Assembly (NCBI GenBank): GCA_964439395.1
Contig: CAYTNV010000003.1
Coordinates: forward strand, 77,227-141,226
DNA: 64,000 nucleotides
DNA from: JAUUSJ01 sp964439395
GTDB lineage: Bacteria; Bacillota; Clostridia; Lachnospirales; Lachnospiraceae
Direction of reading: 5' to 3'
Shown: positions 17,295 through 25,998 of the stretch, piece by piece
How positions within the stretch are numbered: position 1 is the first letter of the stretch
Layout: every line of letters starts with the position of its first letter
The notes under the pieces: generated by a model
The model's database searches: none
Seen by the model: the letters and a program-made list of their open reading frames with translations, nothing else
Told to the model about the DNA's origin: nothing
Made by a program: the position numbers and the translations under genes

Positions 17295-20200
17295 TTAATT
17301 CAAATCCTCCTCAATCAAATCGACAGAAATAAGTGTAGATACCCCTTTTTCCTGCATCGTAATTCCATATAAAATATCTGCCGCAAGCATAGTCCCTCTT
17401 CGATGTGTAATAACAATAAACTGTGTATGCTCAGTAAGTTTATGCAAATACTGACTAAAGCGGTCTACATTTGAGTCATCGAGCGCCGCCTCAATCTCAT
17501 CTAAAAGACAAAAAGGAGACGGCTTTAAATTCTGAATTGCAAATAAGAGGGCAATGGCAGTAAGTGCTTTTTCTCCTCCAGAAAGCTGCATCATATTTTG
17601 CAATTTCTTTCCAGGAGGCTGTGCGATAATTTGAATGCCAGATTGAAGTACATCTGTATCGTCTAAAAGCTCCAGCGTTCCCTTTCCACCGCCAAATAGC
17701 TCTCGAAATACTATATGGAACATCTCTTTAATCTGCCCAAATTTCTCCTGAAATTGCTTTCTCATAGAGACGTCAAGCTCTCTAATAATTCCAACTAAAT
17801 TTGCCTCCGCTTTTCTAATATCTTCATACTGATTTTTCAAAAATTCATACCGTTTCGATACTTCTTCATACTCCTCTACCGCATTAATATTTACATTCCC
17901 AAGCTCTTTTATCTGCTTCTTAATGAGTGAAATCTCATTTTTCATTGCAGTATAGCTCATCTCATTTTCTAGTTTCATTTTCGAAGCTTGTCCTGGAGTG
18001 AGTTCATAGCTCTCCCATAAATATTCCTTTAAATCAGTAATGGTTTGAACAATTTTCTCCAATGTATTTTTCAGACGATATTCTTCCTTATCAAGACGCA
18101 TATCCTGTGCGCTAAATTCCTCTCTCTCTTTAAAAAACTGCTTTTGTTTTTTAAATAGAATATGTTTCTCCTCATTTTTTTCTCGCAAAATTTTATCCTG
18201 TCCGTCAATATCTTTTTGCAAAATTCCAATTCGTCTTTGAATATCCTCTATCTTATCGAGAAGTAATCCTCTCTCCTTTTGCATCTCAGTCGCAAAATTT
18301 CCCTGCTCCTTGGCATCTTTTTTTTCTCTCTCTATCTCCTCTTCCAATTTTTGCAAATTTTCTTGCATAAATTCCTGTCTCTGAGAGATGGACTGATATT
18401 CTAGCTGAAGAGAAATAAGCAGATCCTCTGTCTGCTTTTTCTGTTCTTTAGCATCTCTTATCTTATCCTCAATATTTTCAATCTTATCAAGCGACTGTTC
18501 TTTTACTCCTTCCACTCCTTGATGGTTTTTTTGGAGTTCTTCTTGGTCTTTTTGTAAAATAGCAAGCTGCTCTAATAATTTTGCCTGTTCTTTTTGAAGG
18601 CTTAATTTCTGCTTTTCATTCACCCCCAAAGACTCTCTTAATTGTTCTATCCGAAGACGAAGCTCATTATTTTCCAACTTCTTACTCTGCTCGGTCTTAG
18701 CAATCACTTTTTCTTTAGCAGACAGCTCCTTATATTCCTCCTCTAAAGACTGCTGCCTTAATTTTGCCTGTTCTAGCTCAAGCTTTGTCTTTTTCACTGT
18801 ATCAGAAAGCTTTGTCATCTCTCTTCTTCGCCCAAGAAGATTACTGCTATTTTTAAAGGCTCCACCTGTCATAGCTCCGCCAGGATTTAGCGATTCTCCC
18901 TCTAGCGTTACAATTCTAAGAGAATGTTCATATTTTTTCTCAATCGCAATAGCATGGTCAATATGATCTACCACAACAATTTTTCCAAGCAAATATTGAG
19001 CCAAATTTTTATATTTCTCATCTACTTGAATTAACTCACTCGCCACACCGATAACTCCAGCTTCCAAAAGTATATCTTCTCTCATTGAGTAACCTTTTTT
19101 CTTCATACTAGTAAGAGGCAAAAAAGTCGCACGACCATAACGATTTTTCTTTAAATACTCAATCATTTCCTTAGCCGTTCTCTCATTATCGGTGACAATA
19201 TTTTGAATACTTCCGCCAAGAGCAATTTCAATCGCAACCTCATATTTTTGCTCCACCTGAATAATATCAGCCACAACACCGATAATCCCTGATGTCTTTG
19301 CTTTTCTCTCCATAACACGGCGAATACTATTTCCGTATCCCTCGTATCTTTCCGTCATATTTTTTAATGTCTCTAATTTAGACCTTATAATTTGAATCTC
19401 ACTCATTAATTTTTGCACTGAGCGCTCATTCGTTTCCCTGAAATTTTGATTATTTTTTAATTTTTCTCTAAGAGTAATGCATTCTCTGCTCGCTTTTTCT
19501 TCCTCTGCCCTACTCTCCCTATAAGACTTTTCTCTCTGAGCTAGATTCTTTCTTTGCTCCTCTTCATCTTTCTTTAAAGTAAGAAGATTTTGATTTAGGC
19601 TCGTCTTTTGGTAATTAATCTGCTCAATCATTGCCTCGTAACGACTTACCTTTTCCTTTACAGAGCTTTGCTCCTCCAAAAGATCATCGACTTTTTTTCG
19701 CTCACTATCTCTTCGCTCTTCTAAACTTTTTAATGCATTCTCTTGCCCTTCTTGTTCTTTTGTCGCCTTCTCTTGCTCTTCTTGCTTTTTTTCTATCTGC
19801 ATACTAAGACATATAAGTTCTTCCTCTGTCTCACTCTTTGTCTGTTCTTTTTGCTTAATACTCTTCTCTAATCTCTTTTGACCGAGTAAAAGCTGCTCTA
19901 CTCTCATATCAAGAGCTCGAATTTGTTCCTCGAATACATTTTTTTGCCCATCCATTCTCTCTTTTGAGAGCTTCTGGGTATTTAATGTATGACTTATTTC
20001 TTCAATTTCTCTCTCAAACTGCTCAAGCTCTTTTTCTACCTTTTCATATTCAAGCTTTGCTTTTTCTAAATCATTTCTCGTTTTCTCCAGGTCAGCCCTC
20101 ACAATTTCTAAGTTTTTCTCTACTTCTTGTCTCTCTTTTGTTTTTCTTTGATTCTCCAAGAAAAAATAATTTGCCTCAAGAAGCATCAGACGGTCTCGAT

Positions 20201-20852
20201 GAAGCAAATATTGCTTTGCCTTCTTAGCCTGCTTTGATAAAGGTCCCACCTGTTTTTCAAGCTCCGATAAAATATCATTAACACGGCTTAAATTTTGTCT
20301 CTCTATATCGAGAGATTTCTCAGTCTCTGCTTTATTTTTCTTATACTTTACAATACCTGCCGCCTCGTCAAAGAGCTCTCTTCTATCTTCCGGCTTTCCA
20401 CTCAAAATCTTATCAATCTGACCTTGACCAATAATAGAGTAACCTTCCTTTCCGATACCTGTGTCAAAAAATAGCTCATGAATATCTCTTAAACGGCAAG
20501 AGACTCCGTTTAATAAATATTCACTCTCACCTGAACGATACACTCTTCTTGCCACAGTTACTTCCTTATAGGAAATCGGAAGCTTTCCGTCTGAATTGTC
20601 CAGCGTGATGGCAACATATGCCGAACCTAAAGGTTTCCTATTCTCGGTACCGGAAAAAATAACGTCCTCCATCTTCGAGCCGCGAAGCTGCTTTGCACTT
20701 TGCTCTCCAAGAACCCAGCGAACAGCATCCGCCACGTTACTCTTTCCACTGCCGTTAGGTCCGACAATACCTGTGATTCCATGTCGAAAATCAAAAATGA
20801 TCTTATTTGCAAAGGACTTAAATCCATATACTTCAATTGATTTTAAATACAT
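17295..20852 (-). CDS. smc: Chromosome segregation protein SMC
   Basis: SMC ATPase of the condensin-like SMC-ScpAB complex, 1185 aa, close to the 1186 aa of Bacillus SMC. Walker A is GPNGSGKSNVADAVRW (residues 32-47). Two long coiled coils flank a hinge at about residues 510-640 (YEGYGNSIRRVMER up to GGAMTGGAF). The signature LSGGEKALTAIALLFAI and Walker B CLLDEIEAALDDSNV are near the C-terminus. It starts 4 nt after the rnc stop, forming an rnc-smc-ftsY unit. Confidence 0.97.
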   Translation of the reverse strand: MYLKSIEVYGFKSFANKIIFDFRHGITGIVGPNGSGKSNVADAVRWVLGEQSAKQLRGSKMEDVIFSGTENRKPLGSAYVAITLDNSDGKLPISYKEVTVARRVYRSGESEYLLNGVSCRLRDIHELFFDTGIGKEGYSIIGQGQIDKILSGKPEDRRELFDEAAGIVKYKKNKAETEKSLDIERQNLSRVNDILSELEKQVGPLSKQAKKAKQYLLHRDRLMLLEANYFFLENQRKTKERQEVEKNLEIVRADLEKTRNDLEKAKLEYEKVEKELEQFEREIEEISHTLNTQKLSKERMDGQKNVFEEQIRALDMRVEQLLLGQKRLEKSIKQKEQTKSETEEELICLSMQIEKKQEEQEKATKEQEGQENALKSLEERRDSERKKVDDLLEEQSSVKEKVSRYEAMIEQINYQKTSLNQNLLTLKKDEEEQRKNLAQREKSYRESRAEEEKASRECITLREKLKNNQNFRETNERSVQKLMSEIQIIRSKLETLKNMTERYEGYGNSIRRVMERKAKTSGIIGVVADIIQVEQKYEVAIEIALGGSIQNIVTDNERTAKEMIEYLKKNRYGRATFLPLTSMKKKGYSMREDILLEAGVIGVASELIQVDEKYKNLAQYLLGKIVVVDHIDHAIAIEKKYEHSLRIVTLEGESLNPGGAMTGGAFKNSSNLLGRRREMTKLSDTVKKTKLELEQAKLRQQSLEEEYKELSAKEKVIAKTEQSKKLENNELRLRIEQLRESLGVNEKQKLSLQKEQAKLLEQLAILQKDQEELQKNHQGVEGVKEQSLDKIENIEDKIRDAKEQKKQTEDLLISLQLEYQSISQRQEFMQENLQKLEEEIEREKKDAKEQGNFATEMQKERGLLLDKIEDIQRRIGILQKDIDGQDKILREKNEEKHILFKKQKQFFKEREEFSAQDMRLDKEEYRLKNTLEKIVQTITDLKEYLWESYELTPGQASKMKLENEMSYTAMKNEISLIKKQIKELGNVNINAVEEYEEVSKRYEFLKNQYEDIRKAEANLVGIIRELDVSMRKQFQEKFGQIKEMFHIVFRELFGGGKGTLELLDDTDVLQSGIQIIAQPPGKKLQNMMQLSGGEKALTAIALLFAIQNLKPSPFCLLDEIEAALDDSNVDRFSQYLHKLTEHTQFIVITHRRGTMLAADILYGITMQEKGVSTLISVDLIEEDLN

Positions 20853-20856
20853 TATT

Positions 20857-21540
20857 TTACATCCTTTGATTTTTTAACAATAAAATAGACTGATAAGCAG
20901 CCATCTGCTCTGCCGCCTTTTTCGTCTTTCCAACTCCCTTGGCAATTACTTTATCTCCAAGCTGAGTTTCCACTGTAAATTCCTTGCAGTGATCTGGTCC
21001 TGTAACCTTAATTAAATGATAGGAAAGTTTTTCTTTTCCTTTTCCCTGCACAATTTCCTGCAAAATAGTCTTAGCATCATAAAATAATGCCTTATCTTCC
21101 AGATCATCTAGTAAAAACTTTTTCAAAAACTGCTTTACTGTTTTTAAGCCACTATCTAAATACATAGCGCCAAGAAGTGCCTCAAAAGCATCCGAAAGAA
21201 TCGAATCTCTCTCTCTCCCACCTGTCATATCCTCTCCCTTGCTCAGATAAAGATAATCTCCCATCTCAATCTCTCTCGCACATAGAGATAACGTATGCTC
21301 ACATACAAGACTAGAACGAAGCTTTGTGAGTTCTCCCTCATTTTTATCTGGATATAAATGATAAAGATATTCGCTCACTGAGATTTCTAAAACTGCATCC
21401 CCTAAAAACTCCAATCTCTCATTATTTTCTTTTTTTTCCATCCTCTTTTCATTGGCGTACGAGCTATGCGTCAACGCCTGCTTTAATAATGCTTTATTTT
21501 TAAACTCATACTGGATGATTGCCTCTAAACCTTTCGTGAT
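20857..21540 (-). CDS. rnc: Ribonuclease III (apparent non-canonical start)
   Basis: Double-strand-specific RNase that processes rRNA and mRNAs. The catalytic signature NERLEFLGDAVLEISVSEYL, the second acidic site SDAFEALLGAMYLDSG and the C-terminal dsRNA-binding domain (KTILQEIVQGKGKEKLSY to GKTKKAAEQMAA) are present. The only canonical start is a TTG at 21474, but it would cut off the conserved first helix and has no ribosome site. Family-like sequence KGLEAIIQYEFKNKALLKQ precedes it in frame, and a perfect AAGGAGG ends 5 nt before an ATC codon (21540) and 8 nt before an ACG (21537). An in-frame TGA lies further up with no ATG, GTG or TTG between. I therefore place the start at ATC or ACG; the exact codon is inferred. 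Confidence 0.9.
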   Translation of the reverse strand: MTKGLEAIIQYEFKNKALLKQALTHSSYANEKRMEKKENNERLEFLGDAVLEISVSEYLYHLYPDKNEGELTKLRSSLVCEHTLSLCAREIEMGDYLYLSKGEDMTGGRERDSILSDAFEALLGAMYLDSGLKTVKQFLKKFLLDDLEDKALFYDAKTILQEIVQGKGKEKLSYHLIKVTGPDHCKEFTVETQLGDKVIAKGVGKTKKAAEQMAAYQSILLLKNQRM

Positions 21541-21566
21541 AATTACCTCCTTAAAGTAGATTTTTC

Positions 21567-21600
21567 GTGCCCTAGAAATTCAAAATCCTTTCTAGAGCAC
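21567..21600 (-). promoter_or_regulatory. 12-bp hairpin in the rnc leader
   Basis: Between plsX and rnc, GTGCTCTAGAAA and TTTCTAGGGCAC form a 12-bp stem with a 10-nt loop. The one imperfect pair is a G-U wobble on the minus-strand RNA but a C-A mismatch on the plus strand, so the minus transcript is the folded form. It ends 19 nt before the AAGGAGG of rnc. No T run follows, so it is not a normal terminator. It may be an RNase III processing site, as in the autoregulated rnc leaders of other bacteria. Confidence 0.55.
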
Positions 21601-21624
21601 AGCTAAAATCAGATTAAAATAAAA

Positions 21625-22656
21625 CTATTCTTGCTCTGTTTTCTTTCTCACATTTCCAACAAATTTTTCAGCCATCGTTCCTGTCATATCCTGCTGACTA
21701 AACTGCACGCACTGAATCATTGCATTTTTCGTCTCCTTTGCAGTTGCACTTCCGTGAATCTTTACGACTAATCCCTTCAATCCAAGAAGAGGTGCCCCAC
21801 CATACTCTGTGGCATCAAATGTCTTTAACGTAGCTTTTAAACCTGGCTTTACTAATAATCCACCAAGCTTTCCTCTCGTCGTGCTCATCATTCCATCTTT
21901 GACAACTTTAATCAAAGTCTTTGAGAGTCCTTCTGTCAACTTCAAAATAACATTTCCAACAAACGCTTCACATACAATAACATCTGCTTTTCCCTGCATA
22001 ATCTCACCTGGCTCAATACTTCCGATAAAATTGATATCCTCACATTCCTTTAAGAGAGGATATGTCTCCTTCACCAAAGCATTCCCCTTCGCCTCCTCGG
22101 CACCGATATTTACAATCGCCACTTTTGGATTTTCAATTCCAACAACACCCTTCATATAAATAGAACCCATCTTAGCAAACTGAACAAGATGAGAAGATCT
22201 CGCATCAACATTGGCTCCACAGTCAATTAAGAGCGTCACTCCTTTTGTCGTTGGGAGAAGTGGGGCAAGAGGTGCCCTCTCCACACCTTTTAGCTTACCG
22301 ACAATAACCTGTCCACCTACTAAAACAGCTCCGCTGCTTCCAGCAGAAATAAAAGCATCTGCCTTTTTTTCTTTCACAAGCTTAAGTGCCACTACCATCG
22401 AGGAGTCTTTCTTTCTTCTAATCGCATCAACCGGTGACTCATTACAACTTATCTCCTCTGTCGTATGGATTACCCGAAAACGCTCTTTTGACACATCATA
22501 TTTTTTTAGCTCTTCCTTAATTTTATCAGAATCTCCAACTAAATATACATCCAAATCTTCACATTCCTTAACCGCATCTACGACACCCTTTATAATTTCA
22601 TATGGTGCGTAATCGCCGCCCATAGCATCGACTGCCACTCTAACCTTTTTACCCAT
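21625..22656 (-). CDS. plsX: Phosphate acyltransferase PlsX
   Basis: Makes acyl-phosphate from acyl-ACP for phospholipid synthesis at the membrane surface. The family start RVAVDAMGGDYAPYEIIKG, the SAGSSGAVLVGG motif, and LLIDCGANVDARSSHLVQFA are present in 343 aa. It is followed directly by rnc; the acpP gene that often lies between them in Firmicutes is absent here, and rpmF is not upstream. Confidence 0.95.
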   Translation of the reverse strand: MGKKVRVAVDAMGGDYAPYEIIKGVVDAVKECEDLDVYLVGDSDKIKEELKKYDVSKERFRVIHTTEEISCNESPVDAIRRKKDSSMVVALKLVKEKKADAFISAGSSGAVLVGGQVIVGKLKGVERAPLAPLLPTTKGVTLLIDCGANVDARSSHLVQFAKMGSIYMKGVVGIENPKVAIVNIGAEEAKGNALVKETYPLLKECEDINFIGSIEPGEIMQGKADVIVCEAFVGNVILKLTEGLSKTLIKVVKDGMMSTTRGKLGGLLVKPGLKATLKTFDATEYGGAPLLGLKGLVVKIHGSATAKETKNAMIQCVQFSQQDMTGTMAEKFVGNVRKKTEQE

Positions 22657-22965
22657 ATTTTTTTCCTTTCTCGCTCTTTTCTTAATAGCGAAATTTTTAT
22701 TTTTTCTTGACTTTCCTGTATTATTTTATGTATAAAAGATGATTCGCTCTGAAAGTCTTCCGAAAAAAAGAAAACATAATAGTTTTAATTTATCACAAAA
22801 AAAATTATTGTTCAAGTATCTTGGAAAATTCTAGGCGAATTCTAAGGAAATATTTTCCCTTTTCTTTCCAATATATTCCTCTTTTAAAATTTTTATAAAT
22901 TTTAGAAAAAACATTTGACATTTTTTGTCATATAATATATAATATCATTTGTTCGAGATAAACGT
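22657..22965. other. Intergenic: plsX upstream region and tRNA promoter
   Basis: About 310 AT-rich bases between the divergent plsX and tRNA-Arg genes. The right end carries the tRNA promoter. Toward plsX I see its ribosome site (AAAGGA) but no convincing promoter or operator, and no coding sequence. Confidence 0.5.
22915..22943 (+). promoter_or_regulatory. Consensus sigma-A promoter of tRNA-Arg
   Basis: TTGACA at 22915-22920 and TATAAT at 22938-22943 are both perfect matches with a 17-bp spacer. The tRNA begins 22 nt downstream. Confidence 0.88.
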
Positions 22966-23039
22966 GTGCTCATAGCTCAGTTGGATAGAGCAATGGCCTT
23001 CTAAGCCATGTGTCCGGGGTTCGAATCCCTGTGGGCACG
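22966..23039 (+). tRNA. tRNA-Arg (anticodon UCU)
   Basis: A 74-nt cloverleaf: acceptor GTGCTCA pairs with TGGGCAC, the D arm contains AGCTCAGTTGGATAGAGC, the anticodon stem ATGGC-GCCAT encloses the loop CTTCTAA with anticodon TCT, and the T arm is GGGG-TTCGAAT-CCCT. The CCA end is not encoded. It reads AGA codons and is a single-gene transcript at the boundary between the core and accessory regions. Confidence 0.96.
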
Positions 23040-23040
23040 T

Positions 23041-23076
23041 AAAAAACGACAGTATTACCATATACTGTCGTTTTTT
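23041..23076. terminator. Terminator after tRNA-Arg, shared with the convergent esterase gene
   Basis: A 15-bp stem (AAAAAACGACAGTAT with its complement) and a 6-nt loop end in T runs on both strands. It can stop the tRNA transcript and the minus-strand gene ending at 23110. Confidence 0.88.
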
Positions 23077-23109
23077 TATTTATAAAAACAAATTGAGCTT
23101 ACTCCTAAC

Positions 23110-24066
23110 TTAAGCCTGTCCTAATAATTCTTCAAAAGAAGATTTCTCCGAGAGCGGCAATGCAAATCGTTTTTCTAGCCAACATCCTGCAAGTTCCGTC
23201 CACTTGGCCGCATCTTTATATATCTGACTTTTTGATTGTGCCGAAGCCTGTGTAGAAAGTGACAATCCATGTGGTCCCTCTTCAAAAATATGCATTTCAA
23301 ATGGAATCTTTTTTTCTGCAAGCGCATAAGACATACGGAGCGAATGCTGCACTGGTACTAAATTATCCTGAGCAGTCGCCCATAAAAAAGTTGGCGGTGT
23401 ATATTCTGTTACATGCCTTGCTGGACTTACCTTATCAAGTATCTCCTCACAAGGATTTTCTGTTCCAAGATAGGCCTTAATAGAAGCATTAAAAAATGCT
23501 TTATCCATCGGAATATATTTTTCTATTGCTTCTTTCATATAGACATAATCACTTAATGTATATCCTAAAATGGCTGCTGCTGGGCAAAATTTCTTTTTCT
23601 CTTCCTGAAAATATTCATTAATTATATCTTCATGCCAGTTTGTGGCATACATTGCAGCATTATGTGCTCCCGCTGAAAATCCACATACAGCAATTCTATC
23701 TGTATCAACTAGCCATTCCTGTGCATGTTCTCGAAGAATCAACATAGTTTTTCCAATTTCACGCATGGCATTAGGATATTGACTATTTTTATTTAACTCA
23801 ATCCCATTCATAATATCTGGAAATATCCCACTTCCCTCACAGTAAGTCGAATACCGCAGTACAAATGTATGATATCCCATGGATGCGAATCGAATCGCAA
23901 CTGGCTCAGCCTCTCGGTCAGAACAATTAAAATAGCCACCACCTGGACAAATAATAATAGCTGGTCTTTTCTTTCCTGAAAGCAACTCTGGAGAATCTTG
24001 AAGAATATAAGTTGTCAATATTACGTCTTCTCTGTTTTCATATAACTTAATTATTTCTGTTTTCAT
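23110..24066 (-). CDS. Alpha/beta hydrolase, acetyl-esterase type
   Basis: A 318-aa cytosolic hydrolase (no signal peptide) of the BD-FAE/esterase group. The oxyanion region is IICPGGGYFNCSDREAEPVA (about residues 37-56), the nucleophile is the Ser in CGFSAGAHNA (near residue 130), the likely Asp follows in ATAQDNLVPV, and the His is in EEGPHGLSLS. Such enzymes remove acetyl or related groups from sugars. The substrate is unknown, and it stands alone between a tRNA and another hydrolase. Confidence 0.8.
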   Translation of the reverse strand: MKTEIIKLYENREDVILTTYILQDSPELLSGKKRPAIIICPGGGYFNCSDREAEPVAIRFASMGYHTFVLRYSTYCEGSGIFPDIMNGIELNKNSQYPNAMREIGKTMLILREHAQEWLVDTDRIAVCGFSAGAHNAAMYATNWHEDIINEYFQEEKKKFCPAAAILGYTLSDYVYMKEAIEKYIPMDKAFFNASIKAYLGTENPCEEILDKVSPARHVTEYTPPTFLWATAQDNLVPVQHSLRMSYALAEKKIPFEMHIFEEGPHGLSLSTQASAQSKSQIYKDAAKWTELAGCWLEKRFALPLSEKSSFEELLGQA

Positions 24067-24457
24067 AAAAATCCACCCTTTCTCTATAATATAATTATTA
24101 TAGAAAACTTAACATTTCAAATCTATATATTTATTTGATGATTATCCGACATTTTTTAATTTCTTTAAACATCAATACCGAATTAGAACAAACCAAATAT
24201 TTCTCTAATTTTAATAGAAAGCAGTTTAGAACTTTTTATTCTTTCATCCAATTTATACGGTAAACTTATTTAAAAACTATCAATATGGACTTATGGAACA
24301 GCTCTATAAAGATGCCTCTAAATCTGAAAACAACAAATAGAGCATAATAGTCATATAAAAAACGAGTAAATAGTCAATCAACCGACTATTTACTCGTTTT
24401 TTTATTCTACTCTATATTTTATTATAACTTACCTTATCCCATCTGTCACCATTCTTA
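24067..24457. other. Intergenic 391 bp with possible coding relic
   Basis: The right end is a terminator (24357-24402). Before it, plus-strand codons from about 24234 to 24340 read through ...NYQYGLMEQLYKDASKSE to a TAG, looking like the last 35 residues of a lost gene, with no start of its own and a stop just upstream. I do not recognise the family. The rest is AT-rich with no visible feature apart from the divergent esterase ribosome site. Confidence 0.3.
24357..24402. terminator. Bidirectional-type terminator
   Basis: A 19-bp perfect stem (AAAAAACGAGTAAATAGTC with its complement) and an 8-nt loop, T-rich on both strands. It would stop the minus-strand hydrolase gene ending at 24458. Confidence 0.85.
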
Positions 24458-25435
24458 CTACCATGTTCTAATTATTTTAGAAAGCTTGCAATCAATATCC
24501 ATACGAGTAACTTTGCATTCCTTTGGATACTTTCGTCCTGCCTCAAATACTATCTTTACCAATAGACTAGAACCGATAGGCAACATTATTTTTAGCATAG
24601 ATTCAGGAAAAACAAAATGAGTACCATGCTCATAAATCATCGTCATATATTTACAATGATGCGGCATTGAACGCAGTCGTCTTTCCATTCTGCGAATATA
24701 TTTGCAAGTATCCCAAAGCACGTCATCCTCAGCACCTACTAATACCAGTTTTCCCTTAATATTCTCAACTTTAATTTTTTCTTCTTCTCGCACAGAATGA
24801 AGTCGTTCCGATTCATCAAACATCTTTCTAGATGCAATTATATTGCCTCCTTCTTTCGATTCCTCTTTCATTTTTTTCCAGTATTTTGGATGACGATATG
24901 CGTATGGCAGATATGGCAAAGGTTTTCCCTGATATGACACACTGGACTCATTATTACCTGGTCTTTCTCTGGCACCATCCAGTCCGTCTTGATAAAATCC
25001 CTCCATCACAAAATCAGGCGGTGTCAAAGCAATTGTAAGAGAAATATCCGAATAATAAGAAGCAGCTAAAAGTGCCAGCATCCCCGTTGTAGATGCTCCC
25101 GCCACACCGATTTTTTTATTTTCTTTCTTTTTTAAATATGTAATTGCTTTTTCAAAACGCTCCAATGGATAATTATGATGTCCATAATCTTTCTTTGCCG
25201 GTGACATCGTCAATGCATTGCAGCCCAGTCTGTGAATCCACTTTACACCAGATATAGCCATTCTATCGTCAATCGCATCTCCCAGCATAAGTATCATTGC
25301 CTTATCCGTTTTTTTCTTGTTTTCAAAATATGCTCCGTAAAATCCATCCTTTTCTGGTGTGAAATATAATCTTCTCATTGTGCTTGACCCTCCTTTTTTA
25401 ACATTTTCTAATGCTTTTTGTTTTTGCTCAGACAT
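24458..25435 (-). CDS. Alpha/beta hydrolase of the acyl-CoA thioesterase (BAAT C-terminal) type
   Basis: A 325-aa protein with an alpha/beta hydrolase core. The nucleophile region is GVAGASTTGMLALLAASYY (near residue 115), with Ser in the elbow. The acid residue is probably in LVGAEDDVLWDT and the His in EHGTHFVFPE. The long insert TPPDFVMEGFYQDGLDGARE and the layout match BAAT-C-type hydrolases common in Clostridia; the N-terminal acyltransferase domain of the eukaryotic proteins is absent. Substrate is unknown. The next gene upstream is a degraded amidotransferase. Confidence 0.72.
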   Translation of the reverse strand: MSEQKQKALENVKKGGSSTMRRLYFTPEKDGFYGAYFENKKKTDKAMILMLGDAIDDRMAISGVKWIHRLGCNALTMSPAKKDYGHHNYPLERFEKAITYLKKKENKKIGVAGASTTGMLALLAASYYSDISLTIALTPPDFVMEGFYQDGLDGARERPGNNESSVSYQGKPLPYLPYAYRHPKYWKKMKEESKEGGNIIASRKMFDESERLHSVREEEKIKVENIKGKLVLVGAEDDVLWDTCKYIRRMERRLRSMPHHCKYMTMIYEHGTHFVFPESMLKIMLPIGSSLLVKIVFEAGRKYPKECKVTRMDIDCKLSKIIRTW

Positions 25436-25998
25436 TTCAAATCAGTAGGTTAGTTGCCACTAATTCATTTTATAGTATACAAAATTCCCTTAATAAGGTC
25501 AACTGCTTTAAATAGTAAGCCATGAAAATCAATTTTTACACTCACAGAGTATAGGATACGGTATGCTCTTTAATTTCTCTTTACTGCTATTATTTTGTTG
25601 AATTAACAAATGTCTTACATATCTTTCTGCTCTTCTCATCTGTCTAGTAAGAAAATTCTGGATGCCACTGAACTGCCCAGACAAAGTTTTTCTCTGGTAT
25701 ATAAACACCCTCAATCAAGCCATCCTCCGAAATTGCCATCACTTTTAACTGTGGAGATAAACCTTTAATTGCCTGATGCTGATAACTGTTTACCCTTATT
25801 TTTTATGTCCTAAGTAAACCATAAAGTATATTTCTTTAAGTAATACTATCTCCATTCTATTTCGCTCTAAGTTGCACTCTCCACATTATAATATTCTTTC
25901 TTCCCCATATAATGCGGCAGATACCTCTTGACCACTAACAAACAAAAACCATCGCAGAAAGATATAATCTGTTCTTTTCCTCTACCTATGTTTATTAA
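25436..25998. other. Intergenic 563 bp dominated by a pseudogene
   Basis: Holds the decayed glutamine amidotransferase described separately (25590-25955). No terminator is evident for the membrane-protein operon ending at 25999, and no intact gene is present. Confidence 0.6.
25590..25955 (-). pseudogene. Decayed class I glutamine amidotransferase (gamma-glutamyl-GABA hydrolase type)
   Basis: Two pieces of one family can be read. The upstream piece gives SGQEVSAALYGEER, then a TAA, then ERNRMEIVLLK, matching the N-terminal third of PuuD-type peptidase C26 enzymes. The downstream piece gives VNSYQHQAIKGLSP to FVWAVQWHPEFSY, the C-terminal third with the catalytic-type His, then a TAG, then an in-frame tail TDEKSRKICKTFVNS. 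The middle, which should hold the nucleophile Cys, is deleted, and the two pieces are in different frames. The gene cannot be functional. Confidence 0.82.

Noticed and set aside
21601..21624. Short acpP-like gene between plsX and rnc
   Set aside because: Only 24 bp lie between the plsX stop and the hairpin; there is no room for acpP.
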